64,000 nt of DNA from Sulfitobacter mediterraneus (GCF_016801775.1 NZ_CP069004.1:2108001-2172000); one strand, 5' to 3'; positions 37,502 to 47,383 are shown, counted from the stretch's first letter. Program-made: numbers and translations. Notes: a model not told the origin generated them from the letters alone.

Positions 37502-38728
37502 TCAGCGCTCCTTCAGTTTCATGGCGTTGTTGTAGACGTTCATCACAGCAGAGATCACCAATGAGATCACAAGATAGAACAACATCAGCAGCAGGATGCA
37601 TTCAATGGCGCGCCCCGTCTGGTTCAATGTGATACCGCCCAGCGTCGCCGTGATGTCGGCATAGCCAACAGCGATCGCCAGTGACGAGTTCTTGGTGATG
37701 TTCAGATACTGCGAAATCAGCGGCGGGATGATCACCCGCAGGGCTTGAGGCAAGACAACGAGGCTCATCACCCTGTTGGGCCGCAAACCAAGGGCGCCTG
37801 CCGCTTCGGTCTGGCCTTTGGACACCGCCTGAATACCCGCACGCACGTTTTCTGCGATAAAGGCACCCGTATAGATCGACAGGGCGAACCACAACGCGAT
37901 CAGCGGACCACCAATTTTGAGACCGCCGCTGAAGTTAAAGCCCTTCAGCTCTGGCACATCCCAGGTCAGCCCCAGGATCGTCAACAATGCAATCACCGGC
38001 AGAAACCAGATCGCCAGGTTAACCCAAAGCGTTTTGGGCCGCACGCCTGTGTCGGCTTGCTTTTGATTGGCACTGGCCGTGACAGCGCGGGTGGCAAAGA
38101 GCGAGGCCAAAAGAACCGCGATCACCAAAAGCCAATCAATTGCACCACCAAACCCGTTGGTGAATTGCGGACCGGGCGTGTAAACACCCCGGTTGGTAAA
38201 GGCAAAGAGGTCGAGGAACATCGAAGATGTCGCGTTGTCACCGCGGAATTCCCGCGGCCCGGGCAAAACGGCCGTCATGATCGTAAAGATAATGATGACC
38301 CAGATCAGCACCGGAATATTGCGGAAGATCTCGACATAGAACGCCATGAGCTTGCGCACCAGCCAGTTATTCGACAGGCGCAGAACGCCAGCCAGAACAC
38401 CAAAGACAGTCGCGGTGATACAGGCCAGAGAGGCAACCAGCAGTGTATTCAGAATGCCAACTATGGCGGCCTGAAGATTGCTGGATTGACTGTTATAGTC
38501 GATCAGCGTCTGGTTAATATCATAGCCCGCCGGGCTTCCTAGGAAGTCAAAGGAGATATTAAGCCCCGCCGCCTTCAGGTTGGCCGAGAGATTTGAGTAA
38601 AGGTAGAACAAGGCAAGTGCCAGCAGGATCGCGGCAATGGCTTGCATCGTTCCGGACCGATAGCGGGTATCGTTCAGCAGCATAGATAGCCGGAACGACT
38701 CCGTAGGAGGGTCGGTAAATGTTGTCAT
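37502..38728 (-). CDS. aapQ: General L-amino acid ABC transporter, permease AapQ
   Basis: A 408-residue permease paired with AapM. The N-terminal helix (AIAAILLALALFYLYSNL) is followed by a periplasmic stretch, and the permease core has LRLSNNWLVRKLMAFYVEIFRNIPVLIW and AENVRAGIQAVSKGQTEAAGALGLRPNRVM, the EAA loop. ATG 38728 (MTTFTDPPTES) is the family-like start; the 22 codons upstream belong to the aapJ-aapQ spacer. Confidence 0.95.
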   Translation of the reverse strand: MTTFTDPPTESFRLSMLLNDTRYRSGTMQAIAAILLALALFYLYSNLSANLKAAGLNISFDFLGSPAGYDINQTLIDYNSQSSNLQAAIVGILNTLLVASLACITATVFGVLAGVLRLSNNWLVRKLMAFYVEIFRNIPVLIWVIIIFTIMTAVLPGPREFRGDNATSSMFLDLFAFTNRGVYTPGPQFTNGFGGAIDWLLVIAVLLASLFATRAVTASANQKQADTGVRPKTLWVNLAIWFLPVIALLTILGLTWDVPELKGFNFSGGLKIGGPLIALWFALSIYTGAFIAENVRAGIQAVSKGQTEAAGALGLRPNRVMSLVVLPQALRVIIPPLISQYLNITKNSSLAIAVGYADITATLGGITLNQTGRAIECILLLMLFYLVISLVISAVMNVYNNAMKLKER

Positions 38729-38837
38729 GAAGCTGTTCCCCGTGTCCCGGACCTTGTTATTTGCCACTTTGAGCGTGACGTGGTTCCGGGTCATTATTGG
38801 TCGCTGCTATGAAATGTGCAGCGCGGTCGTGATACAC

Positions 38838-38866
38838 AAAGGGCGCAGGATTTTCCTGCGCCCTTT
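38838..38866 (-). terminator. Strong hairpin between aapJ and aapQ
   Basis: A perfect 12-bp stem (AAAGGGCGCAGG with CCTGCGCCCTTT) and a 5-nt loop lie 11 nt past the aapJ stop. It probably stops or slows part of the transcription, or protects the aapJ mRNA 3' end, so that binding protein exceeds permease. Confidence 0.7.
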
Positions 38867-38876
38867 GGTATGGTTT

Positions 38877-39893
38877 TTAGCGGAAAGGAGGCGAGTACAG
38901 CAGACCGCCGTCTGTCCACTGAGCGTTCAGGCCTCGGGCCAGACCGATTGGTGTGTCTTCGCCAATGTTCTTGGCAAAGATTTCACCGTAGTTGCCCTGT
39001 GTTTCGATTGCGCGCTTGGCCCAATCGGCGTCCAGGCCGAGCATTTCACCAAGCGTACCTTCAGTGCCCAGCAGGCGGGCGATCTCAGGGTTGTTGGTGT
39101 TGGATGCCATTTCGCCAACGTTGGCGGAAGACACGCCCAGCTCTTCAGCTGTGATCAGTGCGTTCAGTGTCCAACGGACCACGTCACCCCATTCGTTGTC
39201 GCCGTGGCGAACAAGCGGGCCGAGTGGCTCTTTGGAGATGATCTCTGGCAGCAGTGTGTGACCGGCAGGATCTTCGAATGTCGCACGTGTCGCGGCCAGG
39301 CCGGATGCGTCCGTTGTGAAAACGTCGCACGCGCCAGCGAGGTACTGCTGCTGCGCTTCGGCGTTTGTTTCGATTGGCACCGGCTCATAGTTGATGTTGT
39401 TGGCACGGAAGAAGTCGGCCAGGTTCAGTTCGGTTGTTGTACCGGTCTGAATGCAGACTGTTGCGCCATCAAGATCTTTCGCGGAGGAAACACCGAGGTC
39501 TTTGGGAACCATAAAGCCCTGACCGTCATAGTAGTTCACGCCAACGAAATCGAACTTCAGATCGACGTCGCGGGAGAATGTCCATGTGGTGTTACGTGCC
39601 AGCATGTCGATTTCGCCGGACGCCAGCGCGGTAAAGCGTGTTTTACCGGTTGTTGGTACGAATTCTACAGCGGATGCGTCACCCAGAACGGCGGCTGCAA
39701 CCGCGCGGCATACCGCAACGTCAAAGCCTTTCCATTCGCCGTTCGCGTCGGGGGCAGCAAAGCCCACCAGACCCGTGGTCACACCGCAGTTCAGCTTGCC
39801 GCGTGCTTTCACATCGTCCAGTGTACCGGCCGCTGCCGCGCCGGCAGCAAGACCCGCAACGGTCAGTGCGCCGAAAATTACAGATTTTTTCAT
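38877..39893 (-). CDS. aapJ: General L-amino acid binding protein AapJ
   Basis: A 338-residue periplasmic binding protein. The signal peptide (MKKSVIFGALTVAGLAAGAAAA) is followed by GTLDDVKARGKLNCGVTTGLVGFA, LNCGV being the family-typical first strand, and a type II periplasmic-binding fold (RFTALASGEIDMLARNTTWTFSRD). AGAGG lies just before ATG 39893. First gene of the aap operon. The 209-bp upstream gap should carry the promoter, but no clear box pair was identified. Confidence 0.96.
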   Translation of the reverse strand: MKKSVIFGALTVAGLAAGAAAAGTLDDVKARGKLNCGVTTGLVGFAAPDANGEWKGFDVAVCRAVAAAVLGDASAVEFVPTTGKTRFTALASGEIDMLARNTTWTFSRDVDLKFDFVGVNYYDGQGFMVPKDLGVSSAKDLDGATVCIQTGTTTELNLADFFRANNINYEPVPIETNAEAQQQYLAGACDVFTTDASGLAATRATFEDPAGHTLLPEIISKEPLGPLVRHGDNEWGDVVRWTLNALITAEELGVSSANVGEMASNTNNPEIARLLGTEGTLGEMLGLDADWAKRAIETQGNYGEIFAKNIGEDTPIGLARGLNAQWTDGGLLYSPPFR

Positions 39894-40102
39894 GTTAACC
39901 TCTTCCTGATAGTCCGCCACGTTTTGGGCGGTTATACCGACCCGTTGATCGGGCCGGAGGCGATACGTCGCAGGGCGAGCCTGCTCAGTGCATCGCAGTC
40001 TGCTCGAAATCAGGCCGTAAGGTCAAGGGTAGGTTGCGCAAAAAGCAGGCGCAAACCGGTGCGAATCTATGGGTGAACCCTGCTTCTGAAAGTCAACCCC
40101 AG

Positions 40103-40816
40103 TTAGACATCGCAACAAAGGGTGAACATACGCTCTGCATGCAGAAAACTGGACTTTTTCAACGATGTTAGCGCCTCAGCTTCGTCGTCGACGCCCCAGT
40201 GTTCAATCTGCCAGATCTCATCGAGCCGCGATATCTCCCACAAAACCTCGATATCATGCAGTTTCTCGATCGCGGCAAAGCCCAGAACAAGAGATCCGGA
40301 CAGGCTCACCAGATCGTGAAACGCCGCCAACTGAAATGCGTCAAGCGCATGGGTTCTGGCGCTGAGAGCCGCCAGCGCCTGTTGGTCCTGGGGCTTGTGG
40401 ATGACCCCGGTACGCGTCTCGAGACGGGCGCCCAAATTTTCGGCAGCCCAGTCCAGAATCGGATCCCACTGCGCCGCTTGCCGCGCGACCAGCTCTTCTG
40501 GTGTATCAGCGCGATAGCAAAGCAGATCACTGTCGCCATAGGCGGCCAGCATATCCGCTACCTCGCCATGCTGAATGGCAACCTTGTCCAATGCGGCATT
40601 TGCAGTCTTGGTCACTGGCATTGTCTCGGGTTTGATCTCACCCTCCTGCGCGTCCCATTCAACCGCCACCGCCTGCGCCATGGCGCGGGTGGGCAGGATC
40701 AGATTACGCTTGGCAGGCGTCTTGATGGATCGCCCATCCAGCAGAACCGCAAAGCCATCCTCATGGTCTGCAACCAGCGCCTCTTTCCAAAATCGCTTGG
40801 CTTTCCATTCACCCAT
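40103..40816 (-). CDS. ATP12-family F1-ATPase assembly chaperone
   Basis: A 237-residue protein of the ATP12 family, found in mitochondria and alphaproteobacteria, which helps assemble the alpha subunit of F1. KRFWKEALVADHEDGFAVLLDGRSIKTPAKRNLILPT is the typical N-terminal half, and DSDLLCYRADTPEELVARQAAQWDPILDWA the helical second half. ATG 40816 starts 2 bases past the HAD stop. It is the last gene of a row running from degQ through rarA, crcB, the rluC-like gene and the HAD gene. Confidence 0.92.
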   Translation of the reverse strand: MGEWKAKRFWKEALVADHEDGFAVLLDGRSIKTPAKRNLILPTRAMAQAVAVEWDAQEGEIKPETMPVTKTANAALDKVAIQHGEVADMLAAYGDSDLLCYRADTPEELVARQAAQWDPILDWAAENLGARLETRTGVIHKPQDQQALAALSARTHALDAFQLAAFHDLVSLSGSLVLGFAAIEKLHDIEVLWEISRLDEIWQIEHWGVDDEAEALTSLKKSSFLHAERMFTLCCDV

Positions 40817-40818
40817 CT

Positions 40819-41496
40819 TCAGACACTCCAAATGCGATCAAGCGTTGGTGCCAGTTCGGCATAATCATCGATCACCACATGAGCATCGCCAAGCCGTTCT
40901 GCCGGGTGATACCCCCAATTGACGCCAATGCCCCGCACCCCTGCGGCGCGCGCCATTTCCATGTCAAAGCTGGTGTCGCCGATCATCACCGTATCCGCAG
41001 GCTCAACACCCGCGTCCTGCATGGCCTGCAAGATCATTGAAGGATGCGGTTTGGACGGGTGAAAATCCGCAACCTGCTGCGTTACGAAGAGCCCCTCAAG
41101 AGCATGCCCCTCAATCAACTTGTCCAACCCGCGGCGGGATTTGCCGGTGGCAATCCCAAGCAAGACCTCCGGTATAGCCTGCAAGCTGCGCAAAGCATCC
41201 ATCGCACCCGGATACAGCGGCGAGGATTGCGCCACACCAAATTGCGCCCGCAGCTCCATATAAGCGGCCTTGTAGCTTTCAATCATTTTCTGATGCGCCG
41301 CCTCGGTCTGGTCAGGGGCCAGCGTTGGCATTGCGACATCCAGCGACAACCCGACAATGCTCAGCAACTTCGCCCGTTCCGGCAGCGGCGCATCCACCGC
41401 AGCAAAGGCGCGGGTCATCGCCGCGACGATGTCGCCCTGACTGTCGACGAGGGTGCCATCGACATCAAAGAGAACCAGTTTCAATCTGTCACTCAT
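40819..41496 (-). CDS. HAD-family hydrolase (phosphoglycolate phosphatase-like)
   Basis: A 225-residue haloacid dehalogenase-fold phosphatase: LVLFDVDGTLVDSQGD (nucleophile Asp), LGIATGKSRRGLDKLI (motif II Thr), KPHPSMILQAM (motif III Lys) and TVMIGDTSFDMEMARAAG (motif IV Asp). The helical cap between motifs I and II fits the Gph/pyrophosphatase subgroup. Overlaps the pseudouridine synthase stop by 4 nt. In many alphaproteobacteria this gene sits beside rluC; the substrate is not proven. Confidence 0.88.
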   Translation of the reverse strand: MSDRLKLVLFDVDGTLVDSQGDIVAAMTRAFAAVDAPLPERAKLLSIVGLSLDVAMPTLAPDQTEAAHQKMIESYKAAYMELRAQFGVAQSSPLYPGAMDALRSLQAIPEVLLGIATGKSRRGLDKLIEGHALEGLFVTQQVADFHPSKPHPSMILQAMQDAGVEPADTVMIGDTSFDMEMARAAGVRGIGVNWGYHPAERLGDAHVVIDDYAELAPTLDRIWSV

Positions 41497-42542
41497 CCCC
41501 AGTCTTCCTCAAACGGATCGGCGGGAACGTCACTTGGCGACCACTGAAAGGTCTCCCAAGTCCGTTGCATATGGTCTGGCAGCGGCGCAACAAGGTTGAG
41601 ACTGGCCTTGGTCACCGGATGTTCAATGGTCAAAGAACGCGCATGCAAGTGCAGTTTCTTGGAGATGTCGCCGCCCAACTGCGCCCCCCAACCGTCACCC
41701 ATGTTGTCCTGCCCTGATCCACCGTATTTGCCATCGCCAACAATCGGATGACCGATCTCGGCCATATGTGCCCGCAATTGGTGCGTCCTCCCCGTGACCG
41801 GAATGAGGGCTGCCCAACAGGTCCGCGTGCCAGCCTGCGCCAGAACCGCGTAATCGGTTGTGGCCCGTTTGGCCCCTTCGGTAGAATCGACATCGCGCGG
41901 ATGCACCGCAACCATCTTTTCGCCCTCACCGCGCGCACCATGCCCGCCCGCTTTCATCAAGCCAAACTTGATTTGCCCGTTCTTGGGATGCGGCACGCCG
42001 GCAACGGCGGCCCAGTAGATTTTCCGGGTCTCGCGGTGCCGGAAGGATGCGGTCAGTGCCGCCGCCACACTGCGGGTCCGCGCCATGATCAAGACACCCG
42101 ATGTGTCCTTATCAAGCCGGTGAACAAGCCGGGGCTTTTCATCCAGATCAAACATCAACGCCTCGGCGAGCGCATCAACATGCCGGTCCGATTGCCCCGA
42201 ACCGCCCTGCACCGGCAGGCCCGGCGGCTTGTTCAGCGCAATCACGTGATCATCGCGGTAAATCACGCATGAACGGATAAACTTGGCATCCGCATCGGTG
42301 ACACGCGTGCGTTTCGGCGGCGGCGGCGCTTCGACATCCGGCAATGGCGGAATGCGCACTTCTTGTCCGACCTCCAACCGGGTCGATCCTTTGACCCGCC
42401 CGCCATTCACCCGGATCTCGCCCTTGCGGCACATCTTTTCGATACGCCCCTGCGAGATTAACGGGAACATACGCTTGAACCAACGGTCCAGACGTTGATC
42501 CCCATCGCCTTCTTCTACAATCAGGGTCTGAACACGGCTCAT
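41493..42542 (-). CDS. RluA/RluC-family 23S rRNA pseudouridine synthase
   Basis: A 349-residue synthase with an N-terminal S4 RNA-binding domain (QRLDRWFKRMFPLISQGRIEKMCRKGEIRVNG) and a catalytic domain holding LVHRLDKDTSGVLIMARTR, the motif with the essential Asp. TGRTHQLRAHMAEIGHPIVGDGKYGG is the second family signature. It resembles RluC, which modifies 23S rRNA near the peptidyl-transferase centre; exact targets are inferred. ATG 42542 overlaps the crcB stop (ATGA). Confidence 0.92.
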   Translation of the reverse strand: MSRVQTLIVEEGDGDQRLDRWFKRMFPLISQGRIEKMCRKGEIRVNGGRVKGSTRLEVGQEVRIPPLPDVEAPPPPKRTRVTDADAKFIRSCVIYRDDHVIALNKPPGLPVQGGSGQSDRHVDALAEALMFDLDEKPRLVHRLDKDTSGVLIMARTRSVAAALTASFRHRETRKIYWAAVAGVPHPKNGQIKFGLMKAGGHGARGEGEKMVAVHPRDVDSTEGAKRATTDYAVLAQAGTRTCWAALIPVTGRTHQLRAHMAEIGHPIVGDGKYGGSGQDNMGDGWGAQLGGDISKKLHLHARSLTIEHPVTKASLNLVAPLPDHMQRTWETFQWSPSDVPADPFEEDWG

Positions 42543-42919
42543 ACCAAAACTCCTCTGGCCATCCAAAGGCCCAACATCAAACCCGCAACAGACAGGCCCA
42601 CTGACAACGCCACATAAAGCCCCGCAGCACCAATCTGTCCCCGTTCCATCAACGTCACAGTCTCAAGCGAAAACGCCGAAAACGTGGTGAACCCGCCCAA
42701 AAGCCCGGTCATCACCAAAGGGCTCAGATGGGTCAAACCGCGATGCGCAGCCACCACCACAAAAACCCCCATCAAGAACGACCCAAGGACATTCACCGTC
42801 AGGATCGCCAGCGGAAACTCTTGCGGGCCGGTCAGGCGCATCATGGCCACACCGGACAGATACCGAAGCGCGGCACCAACAGCACCGCCAAGGGCAACGA
42901 GGGACAGGGTTGAAAACAT
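42539..42919 (-). CDS. crcB: Fluoride channel CrcB/Fluc
   Basis: A 126-residue four-helix membrane protein that exports fluoride as a dimer: GGAVGAALRYLSGVAMMRL, the pore segment AILTVNVLGSFLMG with its Asn, and GLLGGFTTFSAFSLE with the Phe box. ATG 42919 gives the usual length; the upstream extension is rich in Arg and Pro. No fluoride riboswitch was seen in the short leader. Confidence 0.94.
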   Translation of the reverse strand: MFSTLSLVALGGAVGAALRYLSGVAMMRLTGPQEFPLAILTVNVLGSFLMGVFVVVAAHRGLTHLSPLVMTGLLGGFTTFSAFSLETVTLMERGQIGAAGLYVALSVGLSVAGLMLGLWMARGVLV

Positions 42920-42977
42920 CTGGGGTCTGTCACGCTTTGGGCGCGGATTGTCAAGTTTTGCAGGCCGCGACGCGCCG

Positions 42978-44294
42978 TTATTCCGGATCGCCCCGTTTGA
43001 GACGCAGTTTCGCAAAATAATCCAGCCGCTTTTTCAACTCGCGTTCAAACCCGCGCTCTACCGGAACATAGAGCACCGGCCGCTTCATCGTTTCAGGAAA
43101 ATAGTTCTGTCCGGAAAACCCGTCTTCGGCATCATGGTCATAGGCATAGCCATCGCCATAGCCCTGCTCCTTCATCAATTTGGAAGGTGCATTGAGGATA
43201 TGTTTCGGCGGTGGCTCTGATCCGGTCTCCTTGGCGGCGCGGCGCGCCCCCTTGTAGGCCACGTAGGTCGCGTTGGATTTTGGTGCCAGGGCCAGATAGG
43301 CCACGGCCTGCGCCAAGGCCAATTCTCCCTCGGGACTGCCAAGCCGCTCATAGGTCTGCCACGATTGCAGACACACCGCCTGCGCCTGTGGGTCGGCCAA
43401 CCCGATATCCTCTACCGCCATACGGGTGATGCGCCGCGCAAGAAAACGCGGGTCTTCGCCGCCTTCCAGCATCCGAGCAAACCAATAAAGCGCCGCGTCC
43501 GGGTCTGAGCCGCGCACCGATTTATGCAGCGCACTGATCAGATTGTAATGGGCATCACCACTCTTGTCGTATTGCGCCGCCCGCCGCATCAACCGCTGGG
43601 ACAATGCGGCCGGATCAAGCTTGCCCTCCACCTTCCACGCGGAGACTTGTTCAATCAGGTTCAGCAAGGCACGCCCGTCGCCATCGGCCATTTCAAGTAA
43701 GGCCTCACGCGCAGGCCCGTCCAGCGGCAAAGCCTTGTCCAGCTCCTTCTCCGCCCGTTGCGCTAGCAACTCCAGATCGGCCAGGGGCAAGCGCTCAAGC
43801 ACAAGCACCTGCGCCCGGCTCAGCACAGCGGCGTTCAACTCAAAACTGGGATTCTCGGTCGTGGCACCAACCAACAAAATCGTGCCATCCTCCATATGCG
43901 GCAAAAACCCGTCCTGCTGCGCCTTGTTAAACCGGTGGATCTCATCGACAAACAGCAAGGTGCCCTGCCCGTTTTGCCGCCGGATCTTGGCCGCCTCAAA
44001 TACCTTGCGCAGCTCAGGAACACCGCTGAAAATCGCGCTGATCTGCACAAAATGCAGATCAGTTTCATCTGCAAGCAACCTGGCAATCGTGGTCTTTCCC
44101 ACACCGGGCGGCCCCCAGAATACCAGCGAGGACAATGCGCCAGAGGCCAGCATCACCGTGAGCGGCGCGTCCGGCCCCAGTACCTTTTGCTGGCCGATCA
44201 CCTCGGACAAGGCCTGTGGGCGCAACCGATCCGCCAAGGGGCGATGCGCATTGTCCGGTGCCGCGGCCGTGCCATCATCAAACAGATCAGCCAT
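42978..44294 (-). CDS. rarA: Replication-associated recombination protein RarA (MgsA)
   Basis: A 438-residue AAA+ protein related to clamp loaders and WRNIP1, acting at stalled forks. Walker A is FWGPPGVGKTTIARLLA, Walker B LLFVDEIHRFNKAQQD, sensor 1 VGATTENPSFELN, and the C-terminal tetramerisation part has KSVRGSDPDAALYWFARMLEGGEDPRFLARR. It begins 3 bases after the DegQ-like stop. Confidence 0.96.
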   Translation of the reverse strand: MADLFDDGTAAAPDNAHRPLADRLRPQALSEVIGQQKVLGPDAPLTVMLASGALSSLVFWGPPGVGKTTIARLLADETDLHFVQISAIFSGVPELRKVFEAAKIRRQNGQGTLLFVDEIHRFNKAQQDGFLPHMEDGTILLVGATTENPSFELNAAVLSRAQVLVLERLPLADLELLAQRAEKELDKALPLDGPAREALLEMADGDGRALLNLIEQVSAWKVEGKLDPAALSQRLMRRAAQYDKSGDAHYNLISALHKSVRGSDPDAALYWFARMLEGGEDPRFLARRITRMAVEDIGLADPQAQAVCLQSWQTYERLGSPEGELALAQAVAYLALAPKSNATYVAYKGARRAAKETGSEPPPKHILNAPSKLMKEQGYGDGYAYDHDAEDGFSGQNYFPETMKRPVLYVPVERGFERELKKRLDYFAKLRLKRGDPE

Positions 44295-44297
44295 CAC

Positions 44298-45677
44298 TTA
44301 CACCCTGAACCGCAAGAGCGTACGCCGGTCGCCACGCTGCAAGGTCATCTCGATCCAGCGCACTTTGCCGCTCAGCAATTCAGCAGCGTCTTCGGGGCTG
44401 GAAATCTCGGTCTCGTTGATGTGCACGATCACGTCCCCGCGCCGCAGCCCGACCCGCTGGGCAAAGCGGCCCGCCTCAACCACCACCACACCGGTTGCTT
44501 CAAGTGGCAAGTTCATTTCGGAGATCACCGCCGGATTGATCCGCGCCAGCACCAGACCGGGCAGCAGGCTTCGCTCGGTCATCACGATCTGATCGCGTGG
44601 CGGCTCGTCGGGGGCGGCGATCAACGCAACCTGGACCTCAAATCGCTTGCCGCCGCGCAGATATAGCACCGGGGTTTCGCGGGCGAGGCCCGCAACGCTC
44701 ATCCGGTAGACCATCTCAGCCGGGGTGTTCACCGCAGCGCCGCCAACTTCCAAAATCACATCACCAACCTCCAAGCCCGCCGCAAGGAAGGGGCTGGCCG
44801 CATGCAGACCCGACACGATGATACCCCCCGACCGGTCCAATCCCAGTGTCGCCGCCATGTCGCTATCGACAGGCTGCCCGCTGATCCCCGCCCAGGGGCG
44901 GTCAAATTCCGTGGCACCATCCCGCGCGCGTTCAACAAAGGCCGCAACCAGATCTGCCGGAATGGCAAACCCGATCCCGTTGCTGCCGCCGGATCGCGTG
45001 AGAATAGAAGTGTTGATGCCAATCAACCGCCCAGCCATGTCAATCAACGCACCGCCCGAATTCCCCGGATTGATCGGCGCGTCGGTCTGGATGAAATAAC
45101 CAAGACCCGAATTGCCGCCTCCCGCGCCGCTGCGGGCCAAACCGGAGACAATCCCGCTGCTGACGGTCTGGCCTACCCCAAAGGGGTTGCCGATGGCCAA
45201 GGCCAGTTCGCCGACTTCAACCGTTTCGCTGCCGCGAAGGGTCAGGAACGGCAAATCCTCTTCGGCATCAATCTTGAGGATGGCCAGATCCGCATCCCGA
45301 TCCCCCAACAAGACCCGCGCGTTGTATTCACGCCGGTCATTCAAAACCACACGGATCTCCGTCGCCATGCCAACGACGTGATAATTGGACACAACAATCC
45401 CATCCGCAGACAGGATCACACCGGAGCCAAGCGAGTTTTGCACGCGCGGCTTTTCGGAATAGGGATCACGAAAGAACCGCTCGAAAAACGGATCGCGCTG
45501 CAACGGGGTGCGCTGTGCCTGGGTAATGATCTTGGCGTAGATGTTCACAACGGCGGGCGTTGCCTCTTTGACCAAGGGCACAAAGCTCAGCTGCATCTGC
45601 GCCGCGCTCTGCGGCACCTGTTGCTGCGCGGTCAGGGGGCCAGCCATCAGCGCGAGAATTAAAACAAATATCTTCAT
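44298..45677 (-). CDS. degQ: DegQ/DegP-like periplasmic serine protease
   Basis: A 459-residue HtrA-family protease. The signal peptide is MKIFVLILALMAGPLTA. The trypsin-like domain has the triad His in VVSNYHVVGM, Asp in DADLAILKI and Ser in NPGNSGGALIDMAG. Two PDZ domains follow, at about 265-350 (PFLAAGLEVGDVILEVGG) and 370-450 (AQRVGLRRGDVIVHINE). It degrades or refolds damaged envelope proteins. Some shuffling of family names (DegP, DegQ, MucD) is possible. Located after the rplQ terminator, so a separate unit from the ribosomal genes. Confidence 0.93.
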   Translation of the reverse strand: MKIFVLILALMAGPLTAQQQVPQSAAQMQLSFVPLVKEATPAVVNIYAKIITQAQRTPLQRDPFFERFFRDPYSEKPRVQNSLGSGVILSADGIVVSNYHVVGMATEIRVVLNDRREYNARVLLGDRDADLAILKIDAEEDLPFLTLRGSETVEVGELALAIGNPFGVGQTVSSGIVSGLARSGAGGGNSGLGYFIQTDAPINPGNSGGALIDMAGRLIGINTSILTRSGGSNGIGFAIPADLVAAFVERARDGATEFDRPWAGISGQPVDSDMAATLGLDRSGGIIVSGLHAASPFLAAGLEVGDVILEVGGAAVNTPAEMVYRMSVAGLARETPVLYLRGGKRFEVQVALIAAPDEPPRDQIVMTERSLLPGLVLARINPAVISEMNLPLEATGVVVVEAGRFAQRVGLRRGDVIVHINETEISSPEDAAELLSGKVRWIEMTLQRGDRRTLLRFRV

Positions 45678-45767
45678 ATCCCAGATATGCGCAGCCGTGA
45701 TGAAATGCGCAACTCCCCTGCCCTTTTTGGCTCTAAATACTCAATGCGCCCCGGCCAAAACAAAAAA

Positions 45768-45784
45768 CCCCGCCAATGGCGGGG
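45768..45784 (-). terminator. Terminator after rplQ
   Basis: On the minus strand CCCCGCC-ATT-GGCGGGG forms a 7-bp GC stem followed by six T residues (45762-45767) and GTTTT. It ends the rpsM-rpsK-rpoA-rplQ transcript. Confidence 0.88.
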
Positions 45785-45813
45785 CTTTCCGGGTCGCAAT
45801 CTGCGGCCTTAAC

Positions 45814-46230
45814 TTATTCTGCGGCTTCTTCCGCTGCCAGGCGGGCTTTATCGCCTGCGCCTTTTGCGTCGCGGTCACGATCAACAAATTCGATGATCGC
45901 CATGGGCGCCATGTCGCCATAGCGGAAGCCCGCTTTGAGAACGCGCACATAACCACCCTGGCGGTCTTTGTAGCGCGGACCAAGGATGTCGAACAATTTC
46001 GCGACATACTGGTCCTGCTTGAGCTTGGACGCGGCCTGACGGCGGGCGTGCAGATCGCCGCGTTTCGCCAGCGTGATCAGCTTCTCGATGATCGGGCGCA
46101 GTTCTTTTGCTTTTGGCAAAGTTGTTTTGATTTGCTCATGTTCGATGAGCGAGCCGGCCATGTTTGCCCAGAGCGCCTTGCGGTGCTCATGTGTACGGTT
46201 CAGGCGGCGATATCCACGTGCGTGACGCAT
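45814..46230 (-). CDS. rplQ: Ribosomal protein L17
   Basis: A 138-residue L17: [40 protein letters not shown] and [25 protein letters not shown] are the family blocks. The C-terminus ([19 protein letters not shown]) is an Ala/Glu-rich extension beyond the globular part, as in other alphaproteobacteria. Last gene of the alpha operon, 137 bp after rpoA. Confidence 0.97.
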   Translation of the reverse strand: MRHARGYRRLNRTHEHRKALWANMAGSLIEHEQIKTTLPKAKELRPIIEKLITLAKRGDLHARRQAASKLKQDQYVAKLFDILGPRYKDRQGGYVRVLKAGFRYGDMAPMAIIEFVDRDRDAKGAGDKARLAAEEAAE

Positions 46231-46338
46231 TTTCTAGTCTCCAATTTGGTGCCCTCTACGGGCCGTTTTGCTTTGTCCGGCGGCTGATGCGTGTCAACCG
46301 CTCTCCTTGGGGCAAGATGCCCGATCGTGGTGGATGTA

Positions 46339-46358
46339 AGGTGGGGTTCACCCCACCT
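46339..46358. repeat. Perfect hairpin 8 nt past the rpoA stop
   Basis: AGGTGGGG and CCCCACCT form an 8-bp stem around TTCA. It has no U-tract, so it is more likely an mRNA-stabilising or pausing hairpin between rpoA and rplQ than a full terminator. Confidence 0.55.
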
Positions 46359-46366
46359 CACGTTTC

Positions 46367-47383
46367 TTAGAACGAATCCTCGAACTTCTTGGCGAGGTCT
46401 TCGATGTTGTCTGGCGGCCAGTCTTCGACGTCCATGCCGAGGTGCAGCCCCATACCCGACAGCACTTCCTTGATCTCGTTCAAGGATTTGCGGCCGAAGT
46501 TCGGTGTGCGCAGCATTTCGGCTTCGGTTTTCTGGATCAGATCGCCGATGTAAACGATGTTGTCGTTCTTGAGGCAGTTTGCCGAACGCACGGAAAGCTC
46601 CAGCTCGTCCACTTTTTTCAGCAGCAGCGGGTTGAATTCCAGACCATCATCGTCGTCCTGGCGGGACGCGGATTCCGGTTCATCAAAGTTCACGAAAATG
46701 CCCAGCTGGTCCTGCAGAATACGCGCGGCAAAGGCCACGGCGTCATCCGGTGTGATGGACCCGTCTGTTTCCACTTTCATGGTCAGCTTGTCATAATCCA
46801 GCACCTGACCTTCACGGGTCGGCTGCACATCATAAGACACTTTCTTGACCGGAGAATAGATCGCATCAATCGGGATCAGGCCAATTGGCGCATCTTCCGG
46901 CTTGTTCTTTTCGGCAGAGACATAGCCTTTGCCGGTGTTGACGATCAACTCCATGTAAACGTCGGCACCATCATCGAGGTGGCAGATCACATGGTCACGG
47001 TTCAGAATTTCGATACCAGCGGACTCGCTGATGTCACCGGCGGTGACAACACCCGGACCCTTGGCAGAAATCGACAGGCGCTTTGGCCCTTCGACTTCCA
47101 TGCGCAAGGAAACACCTTTGAGGTTCAAAATGATGTCGGTCACGTCTTCACGCACACCAGCCACCGAAGAGAACTCATGCAGCACGTTGTCGATCTGTAC
47201 GGATGTGATCGCGGCCCCCTGAAGGCTGCTCATCAGCACCCGGCGCAGGGCGTTGCCCATTGTCAGACCAAAACCGCGCTCAAGCGGTTCTGCCATCACG
47301 GTCGCCTGACGCGCAGGGTCATTGCCCGGCTTGACGTCCAGCTGTTGTGGTTTGATCAATTCAGCCCAATTTTTGTGGATCAT
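46367..47383 (-). CDS. rpoA: RNA polymerase alpha subunit
   Basis: A 338-residue alpha subunit. The N-terminal assembly domain ([34 protein letters not shown]) runs to about 235 and a linker leads to the C-terminal domain ([35 protein letters not shown]), which contacts UP elements and activators. ATG 47383 matches the family start; the upstream 20 codons lack conservation. Confidence 0.98.
   Translation of the reverse strand: MIHKNWAELIKPQQLDVKPGNDPARQATVMAEPLERGFGLTMGNALRRVLMSSLQGAAITSVQIDNVLHEFSSVAGVREDVTDIILNLKGVSLRMEVEGPKRLSISAKGPGVVTAGDISESAGIEILNRDHVICHLDDGADVYMELIVNTGKGYVSAEKNKPEDAPIGLIPIDAIYSPVKKVSYDVQPTREGQVLDYDKLTMKVETDGSITPDDAVAFAARILQDQLGIFVNFDEPESASRQDDDDGLEFNPLLLKKVDELELSVRSANCLKNDNIVYIGDLIQKTEAEMLRTPNFGRKSLNEIKEVLSGMGLHLGMDVEDWPPDNIEDLAKKFEDSF

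Noticed and set aside
38727..40076. 449-codon plus-strand frame antisense to aapJ
   Set aside because: aapJ has a signal peptide, ribosome binding site and operon context; the antisense frame has none.
42920..42977. Fluoride riboswitch before crcB
   Set aside because: The leader is too short and lacks the conserved aptamer pattern.
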